A DNA stretch of 10,776 bases from Mailhella massiliensis (lineage in GTDB: Bacteria > Desulfobacterota > Desulfovibrionia > Desulfovibrionales > Desulfovibrionaceae): contig NZ_DYZA01000048.1 in assembly GCF_020741395.1 (NCBI RefSeq), positions 1-10,776 of the forward strand, in the 5' to 3' direction. This document shows, in pieces, positions 6,082-10,776 of this stretch (within the stretch, counting starts at the first letter, position 1; each line of letters starts with the position of its first letter). The notes below the pieces were generated by a model. That model had not been told where the DNA came from. It did no database searches and was given only the letters and a program-made list of their open reading frames with translations. A program made the position numbers and the translations under genes.

Positions 6082-9000
6082 ATGAAAAAAAGAGTGGAAC
6101 AGTTCGACGGAGAGCAGCTTTTCAGTCTGCTTGAAAAGGCGGGCCGCCCTCTGCGGCTCGACGATATCCTGCGTCTCGGCGCGTATTCGCGCAGGCTCAA
6201 GCGCGATATTCTGGAAGAGCTGCACGGCCTTGCCCGGGAGGGCGAGGTGGTGCGTCTTGAGGGCGGCAGTTTTGTGGTCGCCGGGAAATTGAAAACGCGG
6301 CGCGGCGTGCTTTCCGTGCAGCGTTCCGGCGCGGCATTCGTCACGCCGGAGGATGCCGCCGCAAGGGCGGGGCAGGATATTTATGTCGCTCCCGAGCATG
6401 TGGGCGACGCCTGGAACGGCGATCTTGTGGAAGTCATGCTTCTGCCCATGAAGCGCGGCGCACGCAGGGGGCAGGAAGGCCGGGTCGTCGCCGTGGTACG
6501 GCGCGGGCAGACGGAAATCGTGGCCCGCGTGTTGCGGGAAGGGGCTGCGGAACATACGGTTGTGTGCCGCCCTGCCGATGCCCGCCTCGGCTTTGACGTA
6601 ATCGCCGATGTTTCCGCGCTGGAAAAGAATCCCGGGGAACAGGAACTTCTGCGTATCGCCATGGGGGAAAAGCTGGAGGAGGGCGGAAGCCGTCCCCTGT
6701 GGGCAGGCAAAGCCGTGGCATCCCTGGGCCTGGAGAACGACGCGGAGGTACAGGAGCGTTTCACCAAACTGAACAACGGGATTCCCATGGAGTTTCCCGA
6801 CAATGTCGTTGCGGAAGCGGAGGCGGCAGCCCGGGGCGACGACAGGGCAGGCCTTGCCGACCTGCGCGGGGAAATGCTGGTCACCATAGACGGGGAAGAT
6901 GCCCGCGATTTCGACGACGCCGTATGCGTATGCCGCACGGCGGAGGGCTGGCGGCTGCTTGTGGCTATTGCCGACGTGTCGTATTACGTCCGGCCGAGGA
7001 CTGCGCTGGACAGGGAGGCCCGTGAACGGGGCAATTCCTACTATTTTCCCCTGTCCGTGGAACCCATGCTGCCGGAGGCGTTGTGCAACGGCGTGTGCAG
7101 CCTGCGGCCCCGCGAGGAGCGGCGCTGCATGGCCGTGGACATGGCGCTGGATGAGCAGGGAAACATGGTGGAGACGCGCTTTACCAATGCGGTGATGATA
7201 TCCCGCGCGCGCCTGACATACCGTGAAGTGCAGGCGGCGCTGGATCATCCCGGAGGCGAAGCCGCTCTGGCTTTGGAGGAGCGTGCCCCGGGCGTGCCCG
7301 CCATGCTGGAGGATGCCGCGCGCCTGGCCGGGGTGCTCATGGAGCGCCGCCGCAGGCAGGGAGCTCTGGACTTCGACCTGCCGGAAGCGGAGTTCGTGGT
7401 GGAGCGGGAAGGGGAATCTTCCCGCGTGACCGGCATACACAATCGCGAACGGCTGTTCAGCCACCGCCTCATTGAGGCTTTCATGGTGCGCGCCAACGAG
7501 GCCGTGGCCGAATTCCTTGCCCGTCACAATGCGCCTTTCCTGTACCGCGTTCATCCCTCTCCCGGGCCGGACAGGCTGGAAGAGCTGTATCACGCCCTGC
7601 GCGGCACGGATGCCGATCTGCCTCTGCCCCGTGCGGCCAGGGCGGGTACGCCCGTATGGCTTCCCCATGTGCTGGAAGCGGCGGCGGGCACGGATCAGGC
7701 TTTTATCGTGAACCGCCTTGCCCTGCGTTCCATGATGCAGGCGCGGTATTCCCCGGAGGAAGACGGGCACTTCGGTCTCGCCTCAGCCTGCTACTGCCAT
7801 TTCACCTCCCCCATACGGCGTTATGCCGACCTTGTGAACCATCGCGCTCTGCGCTATGTTCTCGGCCTCGATACAGGTGGGGCCATTCCCGCCGGGCACA
7901 AGCTTCTGGAAGTGGCGGAACAGTGCAACGGCAGGGAAAGGGCCGCCGCAGATGCGGAGCGGGAAATCAACAGGCGCATGGGCTGCCTTCTGCTGCAGGG
8001 GCGTACCGGGGAATATTTCGGGGGCGTCATCAGCGGGGTCATGAATTTCGGCTTTTTCGTGGAGCTGGACGGCATGCCTGTGGAGGGCATGGTGCGTGTG
8101 GAGACTCTGGGCCGGGATTATTATGTGTTTGATGAGGAAAGGCAGGAGCTTCGCGGAGAGCACAGCGGCGAAGTCTTCCGCCTGGGCCAGAGAGTGACGG
8201 TAAAACTTGCCGGCGTGCATGTCGGCCGACTGGAGATAGACTTGGAATATAAAAAGGAAGACGAGGAAGGGCGTCGTCCCTTCCGACGCAGGCGTGACGA
8301 GCGCGAACCGGGCAGCTTTGAAGGGAAGGAAGGCGGGGAGCGCCGCACGGGCCGCCGGGCCTTTGCCGGAAGGAAGGGCTTTCGCCCCCGCAGGGAAGAG
8401 AAGGAGCTGAAGCGCAGGCTCCGCTATGCCTCCGACCGGTGGGGGGAGGACGATTCCGACGAAGAGAGAAGGGATTTTCGCGGGCGTGAAGCCGGAGCGT
8501 GGCGCAGGGAGCGCCCTTTCCGGGGAGAAGAGAGGGAAGACGACGCGCCTTTTGCGCGCGGACATGGTTTTAAAAAGTCCTTCCGTCCTGGAAAGAAGCA
8601 TTTTGAGCAGGAAGGTGATGTACCCTCCCGTGACGAAGGCCGCCCCTTCCGCAGAAGAGAGGAGCGCCCCGCCTTTGAAGAGGGCGGGGAACGCCGCTTC
8701 TCCCGCCGTGGCGGAGAAGAGAGGGCCTTCCGTCCAGAGCGTCCCCGTTTCCGCGAAGGGGAGAGTCGATTTGAGGAGGAAGAGTTTTCGCCCCGCGAAG
8801 GCCGTTCCTTCCGCCCCCGCAGGGGAGAGGTTCGCTTCGGCCGTGAGGACGGCCCTGCCCGTGAGGGAGGCCGTGGTGAACACCGCAGCCGTTTTGTCCG
8901 AGAGATGAGGGAAGAGGGGGATGCCCGTGGGGAACGCTCTTTCCGCAGGCATGAGGAGCACCCTTGTTTTGAAGAGAAGGGGGAGCGCCGCTTTTCCCGC

Positions 9001-9234
9001 CGTGGAGGGGAGGAGAGAAATTTCCGTCCGTCGCGTCCCCGTTTCGAAGAGGGGAAGAAGTCCCGCTTTCACGATGAGAAAGGAAGATCCTTCCATGAAC
9101 ATGATCCTCATGGTCGTCGTCCGGTTCGCGGGCATGAGGAAAGGGAAGCCTTCCATGGCGCTCCCGACGACTTTTTTGCCATAAAAACAGATCCGGAGAG
9201 CCCCGTGCACCGTTTCGGCAAGCGCAGGAAATAA
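6082..9234 (+). CDS. rnr: Ribonuclease R with long Arg/Glu/Phe-rich C-terminal tail
   Basis: A processive 3'-5' exoribonuclease that degrades structured RNA, acts in mRNA and rRNA quality control, and helps tmRNA-linked decay. I choose ATG 6082 over ATG 6064 because AAGGA lies seven bases before 6082 while 6064 has no such site; this gives 1050 residues. Domains: an N-terminal winged-helix segment (about 5-65), cold-shock-type OB domains (about 70-230), and the RNB catalytic domain (about 255-590). The metal-binding motif TIDGEDARDFDDAV carries D270, D276, D278 and D279, almost the same numbering as E. coli RNase R (D272, D278, D280, D281). Then come HFTSPIRRYADL (573-584) and an S1 domain (about 643-722). 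E. coli RNase R ends in a basic tail of about 80 residues. Here the tail is about 327 residues (724-1050) of low-complexity Arg, Glu, Gly and Phe with few Leu, Ile or Val, probably disordered and RNA- or protein-binding. Confidence 0.95.
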   Translation: MKKRVEQFDGEQLFSLLEKAGRPLRLDDILRLGAYSRRLKRDILEELHGLAREGEVVRLEGGSFVVAGKLKTRRGVLSVQRSGAAFVTPEDAAARAGQDIYVAPEHVGDAWNGDLVEVMLLPMKRGARRGQEGRVVAVVRRGQTEIVARVLREGAAEHTVVCRPADARLGFDVIADVSALEKNPGEQELLRIAMGEKLEEGGSRPLWAGKAVASLGLENDAEVQERFTKLNNGIPMEFPDNVVAEAEAAARGDDRAGLADLRGEMLVTIDGEDARDFDDAVCVCRTAEGWRLLVAIADVSYYVRPRTALDREARERGNSYYFPLSVEPMLPEALCNGVCSLRPREERRCMAVDMALDEQGNMVETRFTNAVMISRARLTYREVQAALDHPGGEAALALEERAPGVPAMLEDAARLAGVLMERRRRQGALDFDLPEAEFVVEREGESSRVTGIHNRERLFSHRLIEAFMVRANEAVAEFLARHNAPFLYRVHPSPGPDRLEELYHALRGTDADLPLPRAARAGTPVWLPHVLEAAAGTDQAFIVNRLALRSMMQARYSPEEDGHFGLASACYCHFTSPIRRYADLVNHRALRYVLGLDTGGAIPAGHKLLEVAEQCNGRERAAADAEREINRRMGCLLLQGRTGEYFGGVISGVMNFGFFVELDGMPVEGMVRVETLGRDYYVFDEERQELRGEHSGEVFRLGQRVTVKLAGVHVGRLEIDLEYKKEDEEGRRPFRRRRDEREPGSFEGKEGGERRTGRRAFAGRKGFRPRREEKELKRRLRYASDRWGEDDSDEERRDFRGREAGAWRRERPFRGEEREDDAPFARGHGFKKSFRPGKKHFEQEGDVPSRDEGRPFRRREERPAFEEGGERRFSRRGGEERAFRPERPRFREGESRFEEEEFSPREGRSFRPRRGEVRFGREDGPAREGGRGEHRSRFVREMREEGDARGERSFRRHEEHPCFEEKGERRFSRRGGEERNFRPSRPRFEEGKKSRFHDEKGRSFHEHDPHGRRPVRGHEEREAFHGAPDDFFAIKTDPESPVHRFGKRRK
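8647..8772 (+). repeat. RNase R tail repeat, copy 1 (residues 856-897)
   Basis: A 42-residue unit starting FRRREERPAFEE and containing RRFSRRGGEER and FRP-RPRF. It aligns with copy 2 (98 residues downstream) at 31 of the first 38 positions by hand count, and the DNA is also clearly similar. It is an internal tandem-type duplication separated by a non-repeated but similarly biased linker. Confidence 0.8.
8941..9069 (+). repeat. RNase R tail repeat, copy 2 (residues 954-996)
   Basis: A 43-residue partner of copy 1, starting FRRHEEHPCFEE and sharing the block RRFSRRGGEER followed by NFRP. Differences include R to H twice, A to C, and a one-residue insertion near the end. It contains the only cysteine of the tail. 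Confidence 0.8.
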
Positions 9235-9261
9235 GCCTCAGGGGCTGTCGGATCAGCTTTT

Positions 9262-9287
9262 CCCGCAGGGGGGGCTCCCCTTGCGGG
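9262..9287 (+). terminator. GC-rich hairpin after rnr
   Basis: CCCGCAGGGG-G pairs with C-CCCTTGCGGG as an 11-bp stem (one G-T pair) around a 4-nt GGCT loop, starting 27 bp past the rnr stop. It is very stable but is followed by ACAGACG instead of T residues, so termination would be inefficient without help. It could stabilise the 3' end of the rnr mRNA. Confidence 0.5.
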
Positions 9288-9303
9288 ACAGACGTTTAAC
9301 ATA

Positions 9304-9332
9304 TTGACAATATATGGCGCATTAGATAAAAA
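9304..9332 (+). promoter_or_regulatory. Probable sigma70 promoter ahead of rpoZ-dnaJ
   Basis: A perfect -35 box TTGACA (9304-9309) is followed by an AT-rich region. The best-placed -10 candidates are ATAAAA (9326-9331, 16-bp spacer) or TAAAAA (9327-9332, 17-bp spacer). The predicted start at about 9338-9340 leaves a 5' leader of about 110 nt. The -10 is poor, so confidence is moderate. Confidence 0.5.
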
Positions 9333-9338
9333 AAATGG

Positions 9339-9368
9339 TTCGGCATCATGCCGAAGTTTTCTTTTCTC
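9339..9368 (+). terminator. Short hairpin with T-rich tail between rnr and rpoZ
   Basis: TTCGGC (9339-9344) and GCCGAA (9350-9355) form a 6-bp stem with loop ATCAT, preceded by an eight-A tract and followed by GTTTTCTTTTCTCTT. This has intrinsic-terminator form and would end rnr read-through. It also begins where the promoter at 9304-9332 would start transcription, so it could instead be a 5'-end hairpin of the rpoZ mRNA. Confidence 0.55.
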
Positions 9369-9449
9369 TTCGTGCTCCGGTCAGGGAGTGCACTTACATA
9401 TTTCCGATATCACCCGGCTTGTTCCGGAGAAACTTCCTGGAGGCATTTC

Positions 9450-9686
9450 ATGGCCCGTATTACCGTAGAAGATTGCCAGCGCCGCGTAGACAACCGTTTT
9501 CTGCTCGTGCAGATGGCTATCAAGCGTGTGCGTCAGTTCCGCGAAGGCTACGAACCTCTGGTGGACAGCAAGAACAAGGAAGTGGTGACGGCCCTGCGCG
9601 AAATCGCCGCCGGCAAGGTATTGCCCGAAGACAAGCGCTTCTATACCCCTGTGGAAGGCGAGTCTGCGCCCGATCTTGACGATTAA
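9450..9686 (+). CDS. rpoZ: DNA-directed RNA polymerase omega subunit
   Basis: Omega is the small RNA polymerase subunit that helps fold and hold the beta' subunit and, in proteobacteria, forms part of a ppGpp-binding site. The 78-residue product begins MARITVEDC, followed by NRFLLVQMAIKRVRQF, VVTALREIAAGKV and an acidic C-terminus. All of this is typical of the family (70-90 residues). The start at 9450 is set by GGAGG eight bases ahead and by the conserved MAR(I/V)TV N-terminus. The same frame stays open upstream to 9348, but that stretch has no similarity. dnaJ begins 23 bp after the stop, so the two are probably one operon. Confidence 0.95.
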   Translation: MARITVEDCQRRVDNRFLLVQMAIKRVRQFREGYEPLVDSKNKEVVTALREIAAGKVLPEDKRFYTPVEGESAPDLDD

Positions 9687-9709
9687 GCCCTGTTGTTCGG
9701 AACATTCCC

Positions 9710-10776
9710 ATGAGCAAGCGCGATTATTACGAGATTCTGGGCGTCTCCCGGGATGCTTCGGAGGAGGAGATCAAGCACGCCTACCGCAAGCTGGCGCTCA
9801 AGTATCATCCCGACCATAACCCGGACAACCCCGAGGCGGAGCAGAAATTCAAGGAAGCCGCCGAAGCCTATGATGTCCTGCGCAATCCCGAACGCCGCGC
9901 CAATTACGACCGTTTCGGCACTGCCGAACCGGGTATGGGCGGTGCGGGTTTCAACAGCGCCGAGGATATTTTTGCTCAGTTCGGCGATGTTTTCGGCGAC
10001 CTGTTCGGTTTCGGCTCAAGCCGTTCCCGCGGGCCGCGGCCCCAGCAGGGGGATGATCTGCGCTACAACCTGACCATTTCCTTCCGTGAAGCCGCCAAGG
10101 GCGTGGAAAAGGCTATCAAGATTCCTCGTCATGGGTCTTGCCCGGACTGCAACGGTTCCGGTGCGGCCAAGGGTTCTTCGAGGGAGACGTGCAAAAAGTG
10201 CGGCGGCAGCGGTCAGGTGGCCATACGCCAGGGCTTCATGCAGTTCGTGCAGCCATGTCCTGCCTGCCACGGGCGCGGGTTCACCATCCCCAAGCCCTGC
10301 CCCCGCTGCAAGGGCGAAGGCATTGTGGAAAACGTGCGCGAGCTTTCGGTGCGTATTCCTGCCGGCGTGTACGACGGAGCGCGCCTGCGCCTGCGCGGCG
10401 AAGGGGAAATGGGCGTGCATGGAGGGCCTCCCGGCGATCTGTATGTGGTGCTTCATGTGGAAGAAGACGAGATCTTCGAGCGCGAGGAGCAGGATCTCAT
10501 CTACACCGCAACCATATCCTTCCCCCAGGCTGCTCTGGGTACACGCATACAGATTCCCAGCATCAATGAAGGGGAAACCTTGGATCTTGATATTCCCAAG
10601 GGTACGCAGAACGGAAAGGTTTTCCAGATTCGCGGCAAGGGGCTCAAATACCCCGGCGAAAAGCGTACCGGCGATCTGCTCATCCGCATCGTGGTGAAAA
10701 CCCCCACCAAGCTTTCCGCCGAGCAGGAAAAGCTGCTGCGTGAATTTGAACGCCTTTCCGAGGAACAGAGCAAGTC
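9710..10776 (+). CDS. dnaJ: Chaperone protein DnaJ (Hsp40), 3' partial
   Basis: The J-protein co-chaperone that delivers unfolded clients to DnaK and stimulates its ATPase. The frame is open from ATG 9710 to the window edge (355 complete codons), so the gene continues outside. The J domain covers residues 5-70 with the essential HPD at 33-35. A short Gly/Phe-rich linker with repeated FGD-FG motifs covers about 72-112. The zinc-finger domain has four CxxCxGxG repeats with cysteines at 144/147, 161/164, 183/186 and 197/200, the same numbering as E. coli DnaJ. Two C-terminal client-binding beta domains follow (RIPAGVYDGARLRLRGEG, then LDIPKGTQNGKVFQIRGKG). The full zinc finger makes this a class A DnaJ and not CbpA. 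The ribosome-binding sequence is weak (CGGA). It is linked to rpoZ, and no dnaK is visible here. Confidence 0.97.
   Translation, partial: MSKRDYYEILGVSRDASEEEIKHAYRKLALKYHPDHNPDNPEAEQKFKEAAEAYDVLRNPERRANYDRFGTAEPGMGGAGFNSAEDIFAQFGDVFGDLFGFGSSRSRGPRPQQGDDLRYNLTISFREAAKGVEKAIKIPRHGSCPDCNGSGAAKGSSRETCKKCGGSGQVAIRQGFMQFVQPCPACHGRGFTIPKPCPRCKGEGIVENVRELSVRIPAGVYDGARLRLRGEGEMGVHGGPPGDLYVVLHVEEDEIFEREEQDLIYTATISFPQAALGTRIQIPSINEGETLDLDIPKGTQNGKVFQIRGKGLKYPGEKRTGDLLIRIVVKTPTKLSAEQEKLLREFERLSEEQSK

Noticed and set aside
5812..7770. 652-codon open frame on the - strand
   Set aside because: It lies entirely opposite lpxK and rnr, both with clear catalytic motifs. It is low-complexity and reflects GC-rich codon bias.
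7783..9210. 475-codon - strand frame and the 160- and 87-codon + frames over the RNase R tail
   Set aside because: Purine-rich, repetitive coding sequence contains few stop triplets in other frames. None has a ribosome-binding site or a recognisable fold.
1..10776. CRISPR array, insertion sequence, prophage, toxin-antitoxin or novel defence cassette
   Set aside because: I saw no regularly spaced repeats, terminal inverted repeats, transposase, integrase or paired small toxin-like genes. All substantial genes belong to known housekeeping or transport families.

Overview
The window looks like ordinary chromosome of a Gram-negative, GC-rich bacterium. LpxK (lipid A synthesis) shows an outer membrane. 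A selenocysteine tRNA, a tripartite tricarboxylate transporter (TTT), RNase R with a very long charged tail and a rpoZ-dnaJ pair together suggest an anaerobic deltaproteobacterium of the Desulfovibrionaceae type. That placement is an inference from gene content and style, not a proven assignment.

Layout, left to right. (1) 1-3167, + strand: a TTT uptake operon in the order tctC (5' end cut by the window), tctB, tctA. The periplasmic binding protein captures a small carboxylate-type solute and the TctB/TctA membrane pair imports it. A 249-bp spacer with a strong hairpin separates tctB from tctA. (2) 3168-3594: intergenic region holding a complete tRNA-Sec gene (selC) on the - strand with its own promoter. 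It is convergent with tctA and divergent from the next gene. (3) 3595-4302, + strand: a Bax-inhibitor-1/YbhL-type membrane protein followed by a strong intrinsic terminator. (4) 4376-4860: a small TIGR04076-like gene that appears to carry a one-base frameshift near its 5' end, then a possible 38-residue ORF. (5) 4906-9234, + strand: lpxK and rnr, probably co-transcribed. RNase R has a normal catalytic body (about 723 residues) plus a roughly 327-residue Arg/Glu/Phe-rich tail with an internal repeat. (6) 9235-9449: hairpins and a promoter-like TTGACA element. (7) 9450 to the window end, + strand: rpoZ (RNA polymerase omega) and dnaJ, the latter running off the right edge.

The genes do not form one pathway. 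The window joins a nutrient-uptake operon to housekeeping genes for selenocysteine insertion, lipid A synthesis, RNA decay, transcription and protein folding. I found no CRISPR array, transposase, phage gene, toxin-antitoxin pair or recognisable new defence system. The points most worth a second look are the RNase R tail, the frameshifted TIGR04076-like gene, the structured tctB-tctA spacer, and the promoter/hairpin overlap ahead of rpoZ.
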